Assembly: GCA_002297045.1 (NCBI GenBank)
Contig: DBJE01000013.1
Location: 310,001 to 374,000, forward strand
Reading direction: 5' to 3'
DNA from: Caryophanales bacterium UBA784
GTDB lineage: Bacteria > Bacillota_I > Bacilli_A > RFN20 > CAG-288
Length of the DNA: 64,000 nt
Below are positions 52,945 through 62,499 of the stretch, in pieces. Both the position numbers and the translations under genes were made by a program. The notes below the pieces were generated by a model. The model ran no database searches. It was not told the origin of the DNA and was given only the letters and a program-made list of their open reading frames with translations. How positions within the stretch are numbered: the first letter of the stretch is position 1; every line of letters starts with the position of its first letter.

Positions 52945-55566
52945 TTGGTTATGTCAAAACTGAAACTTGTTGCAAAAAAGATTTCTTTTCTCCTCTTAGT
53001 TTTATCTTTAGCGTCCTGTCAGAAGGAAAAGCCTTCTGAACCGAACACCCCTATTCCCTCCGCCATTCCTAGTGCAGACAAAGGATCCGGGAACACGGAA
53101 ACGGAAGAATCCTATTCTCTTTCGTCCACTAGGGATCATGGGAGCCTTTCCTTTACTGTTTCCGAGAAAAACACAGACCGGGCAAAAGAAGGGGAAACAG
53201 TCACTGTTCTTCTTTCTTTTGATGAAGGATATGAATTCGACAAGATTTCTTCGACCTCTTCTTCTGTTTCTTTTGCGGAAGTGGAAAAAGGCAAAAAATA
53301 TTCTTTTGTTAGGCCGAAGGAAAATGTTTCGGTTGAGGTAACGGCAAAGATAAAGATATGGAATAAATTCGAGGCGGAGAGTGTCCTTCTTCTTGGAAAC
53401 TCCATTTCCTCCTTCCAAGGGGTAAAGAGGGGTGACAGTTTCTGTTTAGGAACCAACGTGAACTGCTCATTTACCGGAACTGCTGACTATACCTATGAAG
53501 CAGAAGTGAACGGAAAGAAAAGGTCGCTGAACAAACAAGAGAGCACCTATTCCTTCTCTTTCCAGGTCACTTCTTCCTTTTCCCTTATCGTTTCCCAATG
53601 GAAGAATCCCTCTGCCTCCGGAATCCAGTTTTCGTATAATGAGTCCTCTAACTATAAGATATATGGAAGGAGGAACGGAAGTTCCTATTCCAAAGATGAC
53701 TTTTCCTTTTATCTGATAGCCGACAAAGGATATGAGGTGACAGGACAATATTTGATTAATGGTGCATCCGGTCTTGATCTTTCTATAGGCGATGACGGAC
53801 TTGTTGCCTTAACTAATCTTCCAGACGATGCCAAAAGCGTGAGCCTGAATCTTTCTTCCCGCGTTGTCGGGTCAGGAAATATTTTCTTTGATCCCGAGGA
53901 GGAAGCAAAGTTAATCCTCGAGAAAGGCAAGACGGTTAATGTTTTGAAGGGAGACTTTGTCTCGATTAAGGCAAAGGGAAGAGAGGGCTATAAACCTGTC
54001 TCCGCCAAGGTAACAAAGAAAGGAACGGAAGAAGTTCTTCAAAGCCGCTTTGTTCCCGAGGAAGGACTTCTTACCTTCACAAGGCCTGAATATGATGTTT
54101 CCGTCTCCTTTGAGATAGCCGTCCCCCTCTCTCTGTCCTTTACTCCAAACGAGGCGATAAAAGACAGGAAGTTTACAATAGACGGAAAGGAGACGACAAA
54201 GGCCTTCCCAACCGATACCGTCTATCTTGAACCTACATTCAATGACGGATATAAGCCAAGCGATACCATCTTCTATTATCAGGAAGGAAAGGAAGTGGAC
54301 AGAAAAACAGATGCCTTGTCAGATGTCCGTTTTTCCTTCACTATGCCTTCGACTAGTGTTCAGATAACCTGTGTCTCTTCTCGATATTATAAAGTTTCTT
54401 TCACTGGTACAACGGACGCCTACCATGTTGTAAGGCAGCGGACAGAATATAAGGAGAACGAGATAGTCAGTTTCTCCTTAACGGCAAATACTGGATATGA
54501 GATTGTTTCCGTCAAACTCGGTGAACCACTTTTGTCCAAGGATTCTTCCGGGAATTACAACTTCCCTAGGCCAAAAGGCAATGCGGAAATCAGCATCGAA
54601 ACCAAGACCATTGCTACGGGAACACTCGTCTTTAAGAAGGACGAGGGAATAGAGAACGTTGTCCTCACGGATGGTGGGAATGAACTTCAGAGCGGAGACA
54701 ATGTCAACGTCGGGGATAAGATCGAAGCCACCATCTCCCTGAAGGAAGGATACCAGCTGAAAAAAGAAGGTGGCATTGTCCTTACTCCTGCCTCGGACAA
54801 TTTAACAAAAGTGGATGAGGGAAAGTACACCTTTACTAGGCCTTCTCCGGATAAGGATGGTAAAGTCACCCTTGCTTTGGCAAGTGAACCGATTGTCTAT
54901 CCGAAACTTAAGGTTAATTATGATTCAAACACCCTTGTCCTGACGAAAGTGTATGACCAGACTGGCGGCAAAAATTATCTCAACCCCACATTCCCTCTCT
55001 CCTCAATTCCTTCCGGACATAAGGTTTCTGTCAGTGTCCATGTCAAAGATCCGACTGTTTATGACTATAAGACCATTAAGGCAGTAAGGACTACTTCAAA
55101 AGGAGAGACAACGAGGAAAATCACGGAAGCGTATAGCGAAAAATATGACTCGGTGTTTACCTTTACTAGGCCGGATGAGGACGTCAGTTTCTCTCTCAGT
55201 GTAGAAAAGAAGAAAGTAGAGCCGGCCAAGACTTATTCCCTGCAGTTTAGTACTTATGAGGAAGATAGTATAGGAAACGGAAAATTCGGATATAATCTTG
55301 ACGGCTCATCCAGTTATTCTACTAACACAAGGACATATAAGACCGGTGATACCCTCTATGTGAAACCGAATCTGACTGAGGAAGAACTAAAAGTGGCGAA
55401 TGATAACTGGCAAAAATGGGTTGTGGGCCTCAGAGATAAATCTGGAACGATTAAAAAGCGAGTTTCTCTTACGGATGGAACTAGCGTTGTTCAGATTAAA
55501 TTAGACTTAAGTGCTGACCTTTCTATCGGCCTCACGCAGGTTTATTACAAGTATAAGGATTTTTGA
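52945..55566 (+). CDS. Lipoprotein with tandem bacterial-repeat modules
   Basis: The 873-residue surface lipoprotein has a signal peptide with lipobox LASC (Cys near 27), a Pro/Ser linker and then a series of beta modules of about 60-130 residues. Each module has an EGYE or DGYK turn, and six close with an aromatic-x-F-x-M-P strand motif followed by an alternating hydrophobic strand, as in the FTMPxxxVTV repeats of Gram-positive surface proteins. In five modules the Met is AGG and in one ATG. TTG 52945 is 8 bases from GGAG; ATG 52951 is 14 away. The C-terminal 100 residues are not repetitive. Adhesion or ligand binding is a plausible role but not shown. Confidence 0.8.
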   Translation: MVMSKLKLVAKKISFLLLVLSLASCQKEKPSEPNTPIPSAIPSADKGSGNTETEESYSLSSTRDHGSLSFTVSEKNTDRAKEGETVTVLLSFDEGYEFDKISSTSSSVSFAEVEKGKKYSFVRPKENVSVEVTAKIKIWNKFEAESVLLLGNSISSFQGVKRGDSFCLGTNVNCSFTGTADYTYEAEVNGKKRSLNKQESTYSFSFQVTSSFSLIVSQWKNPSASGIQFSYNESSNYKIYGRRNGSSYSKDDFSFYLIADKGYEVTGQYLINGASGLDLSIGDDGLVALTNLPDDAKSVSLNLSSRVVGSGNIFFDPEEEAKLILEKGKTVNVLKGDFVSIKAKGREGYKPVSAKVTKKGTEEVLQSRFVPEEGLLTFTRPEYDVSVSFEIAVPLSLSFTPNEAIKDRKFTIDGKETTKAFPTDTVYLEPTFNDGYKPSDTIFYYQEGKEVDRKTDALSDVRFSFTMPSTSVQITCVSSRYYKVSFTGTTDAYHVVRQRTEYKENEIVSFSLTANTGYEIVSVKLGEPLLSKDSSGNYNFPRPKGNAEISIETKTIATGTLVFKKDEGIENVVLTDGGNELQSGDNVNVGDKIEATISLKEGYQLKKEGGIVLTPASDNLTKVDEGKYTFTRPSPDKDGKVTLALASEPIVYPKLKVNYDSNTLVLTKVYDQTGGKNYLNPTFPLSSIPSGHKVSVSVHVKDPTVYDYKTIKAVRTTSKGETTRKITEAYSEKYDSVFTFTRPDEDVSFSLSVEKKKVEPAKTYSLQFSTYEEDSIGNGKFGYNLDGSSSYSTNTRTYKTGDTLYVKPNLTEEELKVANDNWQKWVVGLRDKSGTIKKRVSLTDGTSVVQIKLDLSADLSIGLTQVYYKYKDF
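53164..55215 (+). repeat. Seven diverged tandem modules within one lipoprotein gene
   Basis: The modules are recognisable at protein level, not as DNA repeats. The closing FxMP-type motif has its Met codon at 53311 (AGG), 54082 (AGG), 54343 (ATG), 54568 (AGG), 54838 (AGG) and 55168 (AGG). A module around 53690-53870 lacks the motif. Confidence 0.75.
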
Positions 55567-55580
55567 TAAAGGACAGAAAA

Positions 55581-57569
55581 ATGAAAAACAAATTCACAAT
55601 TTTAGGTAGGCTTGCTCTGTTTACGTTAGTCGGCTGTAATACAACGTCTTCTTCCGGTGCTTCCGGTGAAAAGCCCAGTGCTTCCTTATCGCCGACTACC
55701 ACTCCTTCTACCAGTGACAGCACTTCAACTAGCGGAAAGAAACTCACCATAGAAGGGGCTGACAAGACCTCCCTTCAGGTTGGAGACTCTCTTTCTTTGA
55801 CCGCAGTTGCTAAGGATGGCACAGAAATCGATGAGGAAGAATGGACTTCCTCTGATCCGAGTGTTCTATCCGTGGAAAACGGGTTTGTCAAGGCCTTGAC
55901 TCCAGGCAGTGCCGAAATCCGGGTAAGCCAGGGAGAATACCAAAGCGATCCGCTTTCCCTGACTGTAGAGTCCATTGTTCCCGTTGAGTCTTTGACTATT
56001 CAGAATGCTCCAACGGAAATCACAGTCGGAGAAACGATTACTCTCCAGACTTCTATTCTTCCTTCTACGGCCAATCAGAATATCGAGATTGCTTCAAGCA
56101 ACGATGTGATTGCCGTCGATGCCAAGGCGAAGACCATCAAGGCAATTGAGCCGACGGACGAAGAGGTCACGATTACTTTGTATGCCAGCAAGGATTTCAC
56201 TAAAACGCAGAAGTTCACAAGGCGAGTCAAATCCGGCTACGGGGAAGAAAAAGTGACAATCAGTTTCTTCGTCCCTGAGGAATATGCAAAAAAGGAAAGC
56301 CTTTCCGTTCCGAAAGGAGAGACTGTTGACTATTCATTATTTGCCTATGACCCCTTTACGGAAAGGACGGATAAGTCTAAGGCCAACGACATCGTCTTCT
56401 TTGGTTTCTATTTTGATCCTGACTATTCTCTTCCTGTCACTTATCCTTTTACTTCCACCTATTCTGACCTGACTCTTTACGGAAAGTTTGTCGACTTAAA
56501 GACTTCCCAGGGTTATAACTGGAATTATACCTACGACAGTGAAAAGAAGGGGTACAATGTGGATAGCCTGACTTCCTATTCGACAGTGGGAATCAGTGAG
56601 CTTTCGGTCGGCATCCCTGCCTATCACGAAGGAAAGCCGGTTGTCTCCTTTAATAAGATTGCCACAAATGATTTTGTAAATCGGATTAGCCAGTTTGCCT
56701 TACCTAACACGATTACTTCCATCTCCGAGAACGCTAGGAATTACTGGAAAAAGCTTTCCTACCTCTACCTTCCTAGCGATGCCAAGATTGTCTCGGTTCC
56801 CGATAATGCGTTCCAGTCCTTAAAGGCACTTACCTCTCTCTATCTTCCGGATACGATTACCTCCATTGGCAAATCCGCCTTTGAAAGCGATACAAGCCTT
56901 GAATCTATTTATAGGCCAAAAAGTTTGTTGACTGTCGATGAGGGCGCTTTCTCTAATTGTTGGAATCTTTCTTCCCTCGATTTCTCTTCTGTCGAAACAA
57001 TTGCCAATTATGCATTTAGGTCTGCTTCTTCCCTGAAGAGAATCCACTTCCCGAAAAATCTGAAATCCATTGGAACAGTCAGCGTTTTCAGGCAATGCCT
57101 GAATATTGAGCGGATTAGCGTAGATAAGGACAATCTTTTCTATTCTTCCGATGACTTCGGTGCCCTTTATAACCATGATAAGTCCATTAGGTATAAAGCG
57201 CCGACCGGACTAAGCTGCACCAATGCCTATATCCCGGAAACCGTTACTGAAATCTACGATAATGCCTTTAGGGGTTCCAAAGCGGAAATCCTCAAGATCC
57301 CCTCTTCGGTGACGACTATTCAATATGGCGCCTTTGGGCGGAGGATGAATCTAAAGGCTGCCTACATCCCTTCTTCGGTGACGGTTATCAAAGACAATTC
57401 CTTCAGTATCTGCAACGACAAGGAACTGACTCTGTATGTTGCTTTTGCCAAAGACTCATTGCCGGCTAAATGGTCTTCTTATTGGAATCAGAATTCCAAT
57501 AACGACCAAAGGGAGTCCTCCCTTTACCGGACGGTCTATGGCTTCGATGCTTCCCGCTTTGTTTTCTAG
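55581..57569 (+). CDS. Lipoprotein with Ig-like and BspA leucine-rich repeats
   Basis: The 662-residue product has a signal peptide whose core reads LGMLALFTLVGC when AGG is Met (Arg would interrupt the hydrophobic core), Cys near 18, and a Ser/Thr linker to about 60. One or two bacterial Ig-like (Big2) domains follow (VGDSLSLTAVAKDGTEI, WTSSDPSVLSVENGFVKALTPG, within 55771-55923). From about residue 330 there are BspA-type leucine-rich repeats with the pattern LPxTITSIGxxAFxxxxxLxxI. These repeats bind host proteins in some gut bacteria. ATG 55581 follows AAAGGA. It lies 14 bases after the previous lipoprotein gene. Confidence 0.85.
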   Translation: MKNKFTILGRLALFTLVGCNTTSSSGASGEKPSASLSPTTTPSTSDSTSTSGKKLTIEGADKTSLQVGDSLSLTAVAKDGTEIDEEEWTSSDPSVLSVENGFVKALTPGSAEIRVSQGEYQSDPLSLTVESIVPVESLTIQNAPTEITVGETITLQTSILPSTANQNIEIASSNDVIAVDAKAKTIKAIEPTDEEVTITLYASKDFTKTQKFTRRVKSGYGEEKVTISFFVPEEYAKKESLSVPKGETVDYSLFAYDPFTERTDKSKANDIVFFGFYFDPDYSLPVTYPFTSTYSDLTLYGKFVDLKTSQGYNWNYTYDSEKKGYNVDSLTSYSTVGISELSVGIPAYHEGKPVVSFNKIATNDFVNRISQFALPNTITSISENARNYWKKLSYLYLPSDAKIVSVPDNAFQSLKALTSLYLPDTITSIGKSAFESDTSLESIYRPKSLLTVDEGAFSNCWNLSSLDFSSVETIANYAFRSASSLKRIHFPKNLKSIGTVSVFRQCLNIERISVDKDNLFYSSDDFGALYNHDKSIRYKAPTGLSCTNAYIPETVTEIYDNAFRGSKAEILKIPSSVTTIQYGAFGRRMNLKAAYIPSSVTVIKDNSFSICNDKELTLYVAFAKDSLPAKWSSYWNQNSNNDQRESSLYRTVYGFDASRFVF

Positions 57570-57586
57570 TCTAGAGGAGAAAAACG

Positions 57587-59911
57587 ATGAAAAAATCTTT
57601 ATTTCTTATTCTTGCCGCCCTTGCCCTGACTTCCTGTAACAACGGTACAGGCAGTTCTACGACTATTCCTTCTAACTCTTCTGCATCGGCATCAGAGTCA
57701 TCTTCTTCTGCCAATGTTCCTGCCACTAATGCCAAGAACGTTCTTGATGCGCTAAACAAGATCAAAGAAGAAAAAAACTATCAGCTTGACTATACAGTCT
57801 CGGATACGGCACAGACGGACATTTATACCAAAGACTACCTCTATTATAAGAGTCAGAATGTCGGTATTATCAAACTGAAAAACGTCGACAAAGCCGAATA
57901 TCCGGATGAGTATGTCTGCTATAACTTCGAAGTGGACGACAAAGGGAACATTGAGGTCACTGGTGCCACTGTCGATCAGAACAATGTTCCCTATTTCAAT
58001 CCCTACCAGCTTGATTATTTCCAGCTTCTCAACGAAAAAGGATATAAGGTCAGCGAAAGTGACTTTACTCTTCAGGCTGACGGCCTTTCTCTCGTTTCCC
58101 ATAATGAAGGCCTTACCATTATCTGTGCTTCCCTTATCGGAAGAGGTGGAAGCAACTCGGGCTATACAGGCGTGAGCTTTAAGTTCACGGAGCAAGGGCT
58201 CCGGTTTGCCCTCCTAGAGCAAGGAACAGATTCAGGAGAAAGCGAAGCCGATGGGACTGAAGCTTTCCTCTCCTCGATTGGAAGGGCTATGGACTCTTCT
58301 CTCGAAGCCTATTTATCCGCCAATAACCATTCTCTTTCTTCCCCTTTAAGTGAGGAAGCATCCAGTCTTCTTTTATCTTCTTCCCTGCATAGCGAAGCCA
58401 CCCTTTCTTCTTATGACGGAAGTACGACAAGTTCTATTTCTTCCACTACCGTTGATTATGATAAGGATAATCTTCAGGCTACTGTTACTTCTTCTTCATC
58501 CAAGCAGAGTCTGATTTATTCCCGTGGCGAAAAGGGAAACGTTGTCAATAAGTACCTTGACGGCAGCAATCAGGTCGCCGAAGATCCTTACTCTTCGGAA
58601 TCCTTTGACACCTATGTCAAGAAGTCAAAAGACTGCTTCAAGCCGGAAAGGTTCCGTAAGGTTTCCGATAAGACCTATCGTTATTTCGGCTACCATTTAA
58701 ACAATCTTCTTTTCGCTTATGTCCAGGTCGATATTTCTTCCTACGGATTTGTCAGCTGTGATTTGACGGTTGGAAACGACGGAAAAGTCAGCCAGATAGT
58801 GGCAAAGAGCGATATTATCGAAAGTGCTTCTTCCGACGGATCGACAACAACGGCTACCTATACTCAGTACGTTCTTACCATAAAAAATTTCAAAACCGCT
58901 GAGGCTTTCCCGGCGAAGACTCCTCTTACGCCTATCCAAGGTAGGGACCAAAAACTGGAAAAGGCTTTTGCTGCCTTAAAGAAAACCTCCGGAAATCTAA
59001 AAATCCATTATGAGGACGATGTCTTAGGGACCGGAACCAATCATAACCAGTATACGGACTACTATTACACGGATAATATGATTGTCCGGGACAAGAAGTA
59101 TGCAGAGACGGGAAGCAATCCTAATACCGATGACCATGAATACAAAGGGTATTACAACAGTAGCAGGGGAGTAGCCGGTTTCTATCTCTATAAGGAAGAT
59201 GGGCAAGTTGCGATTACCTCCGATGCGGACAAGAACGATACAATCGACAATCACTGGATTGATAAGACCTTCACAAGGACTAGTGCTGTCTTTGAACAGG
59301 ATTCTTCCGATCCATCCGGAAAGACGTTTAAGGTGCGGGAAGGAGTGGATGACATCGAAAATCAGGTTTTGTTCCTTGACGAAAAAGACCGGACGCAGAT
59401 TGAACCTCAGTCTGTCATTCTTACCCTGGACGAGGAAGGGAGAATCGCCAAGATCTCCTACACGTATGTTAAGCTTATGACGGTTAATGCAACGTTAACT
59501 TTCTATTATGGAAGCCAGGATAACCCGATTACGGTTCCTGAATATGTAACGGACAGGCTCTCAAAGGTGACAAGCTGGATTAAGATTGATTCCTGGAAAA
59601 AGGAAGGCAAAAATATTTATGCCACCCTCGAAAGCGTCTTTGGAAAGGAATTTGCCGCTGCCCTTCCTTATCGTTTCACCGAAGACACGGCCGGAAAATG
59701 GTACTGCCTGCAGTCTTCTCCTACTACTGTCCGCCTCTATTGCAGTTATCAGACCGAATACTATTTTTCCTCTTATTCTGCGGAACTTTTAAAGGCAGGT
59801 TTCACTGCTGTCCAAGGAAGCAGCAATCTCTTCCTTGATCCTACAGGAAAGGTCGAGGTCCGCCTAGGAAAAGATACCAAAGCAGGAAGGACGATAACCA
59901 AGGTTCAATAA
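57587..59911 (+). CDS. Large serine-rich lipoprotein, paralog 3
   Basis: The 774-residue product has a lipoprotein signal peptide (lipobox LTSC, Cys near 17) and a Ser/Thr linker to about 48. The rest is a Ser/Thr/Tyr-rich beta-like protein with repeated strands of YxYxxYYY type, and I recognise no family. The C-terminal domain, ending FSSYSAELLKAGFTAVQGS and a last strand, resembles the ends of the two lipoproteins at 5240-9203 (YSSYKARLEEAGFTV and SAYKKKFTAEGFTV), so the three probably share this module. The start follows GAGGAGAAAAACG. A perfect terminator follows. Confidence 0.75.
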   Translation: MKKSLFLILAALALTSCNNGTGSSTTIPSNSSASASESSSSANVPATNAKNVLDALNKIKEEKNYQLDYTVSDTAQTDIYTKDYLYYKSQNVGIIKLKNVDKAEYPDEYVCYNFEVDDKGNIEVTGATVDQNNVPYFNPYQLDYFQLLNEKGYKVSESDFTLQADGLSLVSHNEGLTIICASLIGRGGSNSGYTGVSFKFTEQGLRFALLEQGTDSGESEADGTEAFLSSIGRAMDSSLEAYLSANNHSLSSPLSEEASSLLLSSSLHSEATLSSYDGSTTSSISSTTVDYDKDNLQATVTSSSSKQSLIYSRGEKGNVVNKYLDGSNQVAEDPYSSESFDTYVKKSKDCFKPERFRKVSDKTYRYFGYHLNNLLFAYVQVDISSYGFVSCDLTVGNDGKVSQIVAKSDIIESASSDGSTTTATYTQYVLTIKNFKTAEAFPAKTPLTPIQGRDQKLEKAFAALKKTSGNLKIHYEDDVLGTGTNHNQYTDYYYTDNMIVRDKKYAETGSNPNTDDHEYKGYYNSSRGVAGFYLYKEDGQVAITSDADKNDTIDNHWIDKTFTRTSAVFEQDSSDPSGKTFKVREGVDDIENQVLFLDEKDRTQIEPQSVILTLDEEGRIAKISYTYVKLMTVNATLTFYYGSQDNPITVPEYVTDRLSKVTSWIKIDSWKKEGKNIYATLESVFGKEFAAALPYRFTEDTAGKWYCLQSSPTTVRLYCSYQTEYYFSSYSAELLKAGFTAVQGSSNLFLDPTGKVEVRLGKDTKAGRTITKVQ

Positions 59912-59913
59912 AG

Positions 59914-59940
59914 GGAAGGAGGCCAGGCCTCCTTCTTTTC
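59914..59940 (+). terminator. Terminator after lipoprotein cluster
   Basis: GAAGGAGG/CCTCCTTC (59915-59935) around a CCAGG loop, then a T-rich tail. Confidence 0.85.
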
Positions 59941-59973
59941 TGTTTGAATCTGGAAGAGACTTCCTTTAATTCG

Positions 59974-59982
59974 TGATATAAT
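59974..59982 (+). promoter_or_regulatory. Extended -10 promoter, near-leaderless
   Basis: TGATATAAT matches the extended -10 consensus. Transcription would start about 3 bases before the ATG at 59992. Confidence 0.65.
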
Positions 59983-59991
59983 CCAATTTGT

Positions 59992-60825
59992 ATGATAAAA
60001 ACCACATGGAAGCGAAAAGATCTTTCCAAACGGGTATGGGAAATCGACAGGCTTAGAGGACTTGCCATTTTCCTGATGGTCCTTGACCATCTCGCCTTTG
60101 ATTTTGCCTATCTTCTTCCAGAGAGGTTTTCTAATTTTTATTCAGTTCATAACCCTGTTATTGATTTTCTTCATAACCTCTGCCGGAGGGTGGAGGGAAC
60201 TTTTCCTCTGCTTGTGCTTCACTATATTTTTTCAAGTCTGTTCTTTGTTCTTTCAGGAATATCCTGCTCTTTCTCCAAGAACAACTTTCTTCATTCAGCG
60301 AAGATCATGATCGGCTGTGCTCTTCTTGATTCTGTCACCTATGCTCTCTACTATGCCTCCGGAAAGGCCCTTGACGAAAGAATCCTTTTCGGCGTTTTAT
60401 TTGCGCTAGGTAGGGGAGTCTTTTTTGTTGCCCTTAGGAACAAGTTCGTTAAGGATAATGCCCGGATCCTCTTTGCCCTTTCCGTTTTCCTGTTCTGTAT
60501 CTGTATTTCCTTCGGACTATATTCATCGGATTCCTACATCGACGAAATCACTTCCTGGTCTGATTTCCTTTCTCTGCTTACCGGAAGTGAATGCTTCGGA
60601 GCTGACTTTTTCCCCTTGATTCCCTATCTTGCACCGAGGTTTCTCGGTGCTGCTATAGGGAAAACCGTCTATAAAGAAAAAAAGAGCCTTATTCCCTTCG
60701 GACGCTCTTTCTTTACCCCTCTTTGCTTTATCGGACGGAATACCAGGTGGGTCTATTTACTTCATCAGCCCGTCTTTCTTCTTTTCATCCTTCTTCTCGC
60801 TCTTCCTAGGGGATACCGCTTTTAG
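59992..60825 (+). CDS. DUF1624 membrane acyltransferase-like protein
   Basis: The 277-residue polytopic membrane protein resembles heparan-alpha-glucosaminide N-acetyltransferase-like (DUF1624) proteins: EIDRLRGLAIFLMVLDHLAFD near 17-37, FFVLSGISCSFSKNN near 84 and FGVLFALGMGVFF near 133 (Met from AGG). DFFPLIPYLAPRFLGAAIGK near 203 and YLLHQP near 260 complete the pattern. About seven helices are predicted. Family members are thought to acetylate or acylate surface glycans, but the substrate is unknown. There is no Shine-Dalgarno sequence before ATG 59992 and the -10 box ends 9 bases upstream. An acyl ligase gene follows. Confidence 0.8.
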   Translation: MIKTTWKRKDLSKRVWEIDRLRGLAIFLMVLDHLAFDFAYLLPERFSNFYSVHNPVIDFLHNLCRRVEGTFPLLVLHYIFSSLFFVLSGISCSFSKNNFLHSAKIMIGCALLDSVTYALYYASGKALDERILFGVLFALGRGVFFVALRNKFVKDNARILFALSVFLFCICISFGLYSSDSYIDEITSWSDFLSLLTGSECFGADFFPLIPYLAPRFLGAAIGKTVYKEKKSLIPFGRSFFTPLCFIGRNTRWVYLLHQPVFLLFILLLALPRGYRF

Positions 60826-60849
60826 CCGAATCATCAAAAGGAGAATATT

Positions 60850-62484
60850 ATGGACAAGACCAAGACTCTTTATCAGACCTTAATCGACATAGCCCATCAG
60901 GTTCCGCTTAATCCTTCTAGGTACTATGAAGGGAAAACCATAACCTATTCCGACTTTGTCCTCCTTGTGGAGAAGGCGGCCTCGACTTTCTCCTCCCTTA
61001 ATCTAAAGGAAGGTGACAGGATTACCTTGGTCTCTCCGAATACCCCTGAGGCAGTCGCAGTGTTCTTTGCTGCCTCTAAGCTTGGTCTTTCCCTGCATCT
61101 TCTCCATCCCCTCACGAGTGAAGAAAACATTCTGCGGGAATTCAAGGACAAGGGTTCTAAACTTCTCATTGTCGTTTCCCTCTTCAGGAATCAATACCAG
61201 ACTTTGATTAAAGAAAAGATTCCCTTAAGGGCACTTGATCCCTCTGCTTCCCTTGGATTGCTTAAACATGCCCTTTTCTCCCTTAAGGAACGGAAGAAAC
61301 TCTCTGGCTATCATAAGGACAAAGACCGGATTCCTTTTTTTAAGGCGAGGAAGACGACCCTGTCTGTTCCCTATGACACGAAGAAAGGGCGCATCCTTCT
61401 CTCCTCTGGAGGGACGACGGGAATCAGCAAGACGATTGTTCTTAGCGACTTTTCTATTTATTCTGTCATCGAGAACGGACCGAAGCTTGTCGATGCGAGC
61501 GTTGAATATGTCCGTTCTGTCCATAGGTGCAGGCTTGCCTGCCTTCCGATGTTCCATGGCTTTGGCCTTGTCAGGGGGATTCTGACTAGGTTATGCTTCG
61601 GCGGAACGATTGCCCTGCTTCCTTCTTTCCGGACCAAAAAAGTAGTCAAGCTTCTTTCCAAGGGCAGACTCAACATCCTTATCGGTGTCCCTGCCGTCTA
61701 TGAGGCATTATTAAACAACAAGGACTTTTCCGGAAAGAAGCTAAAGAATATCCGGATTGGGTTTATCGGAGGAGACTTTATCTCTCCGTCTTTGCTTGAA
61801 CGGTTCAACAGACGTCTTGAGGAAGCCGGAAGCAAAGGAAGACTCTTTGAAGGATACGGACTCACCGAGACGGTGACTGTTCTTTCTGTCAACATCAGGA
61901 AGCAAAATAGAGCCGGCAGCGTAGGCAAACCGCTTGACAATGTAAAGGTGAAGATCCTTGATCCTTTTACCCACCAGGAAGTCAAAGAGGGCAGGAGAGG
62001 GGAAATCGCCGTTTCCGGGCCTATCCTGAGGAACGGATATTTCCATCAGGAACAAAGTCCGTTCCTAGAAAGGGGAATGGACAAATACATTCTTACCGGA
62101 GATATCGGACGTCTTGACAAGGACGGCTATCTTTATTTTGAAAGCCGCAGGAAGCGAAGGCTGAAAAAGAAGGGAAGGAATGTCTATCCTCTTGCCATCG
62201 AAAAGAATGTTTCTAGGCTGCCTTTTGTCAAAGAATGCGCTTATCTAGGGGAAACCTATAAGGGAAGAGACTATCTCTGTCTTTTTGTCACCCTTAAAGA
62301 AGACAGGGATGAGGAGAGGACGGAAAAGAAAATCAGGGAGTCCCTCTCTAGGTATTTCAATTCCTATGAACTTCCGGATTTTATTCTTTTTAAGAATGGT
62401 TTCCCTCACACCAATGTCAGGAAGGTGGATTATCTATCCTTGGGGAAGGAATTTCATCGGTACCTGGAAGAGAAGATAGGCTAG
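60850..62484 (+). CDS. AMP-forming acyl-CoA synthetase/ligase
   Basis: It activates a carboxylic acid, probably a fatty acid, as acyl-AMP and then the thioester. The 544-residue product has the P-loop SSGGTTGISKTIV near 181, MFHGFGLVRG near 232, EGYGLTET near 335, TGDIGRLDKDGYLYF near 415 and the hinge block ESRMKRMLKKKGMNVYPLAIE near 433-453. In that block AGG gives Met three times and CGC/CGA give the conserved Arg, matching the family pattern GRxKDMIKxxGxNVYPxEIE. The C-terminal Lys is in NVRKVDY near the end. AAAGGAG lies 9 bases before the ATG. Confidence 0.9.
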   Translation: MDKTKTLYQTLIDIAHQVPLNPSRYYEGKTITYSDFVLLVEKAASTFSSLNLKEGDRITLVSPNTPEAVAVFFAASKLGLSLHLLHPLTSEENILREFKDKGSKLLIVVSLFRNQYQTLIKEKIPLRALDPSASLGLLKHALFSLKERKKLSGYHKDKDRIPFFKARKTTLSVPYDTKKGRILLSSGGTTGISKTIVLSDFSIYSVIENGPKLVDASVEYVRSVHRCRLACLPMFHGFGLVRGILTRLCFGGTIALLPSFRTKKVVKLLSKGRLNILIGVPAVYEALLNNKDFSGKKLKNIRIGFIGGDFISPSLLERFNRRLEEAGSKGRLFEGYGLTETVTVLSVNIRKQNRAGSVGKPLDNVKVKILDPFTHQEVKEGRRGEIAVSGPILRNGYFHQEQSPFLERGMDKYILTGDIGRLDKDGYLYFESRRKRRLKKKGRNVYPLAIEKNVSRLPFVKECAYLGETYKGRDYLCLFVTLKEDRDEERTEKKIRESLSRYFNSYELPDFILFKNGFPHTNVRKVDYLSLGKEFHRYLEEKIG

Positions 62485-62499
62485 CCTTCCAAATGGGCG

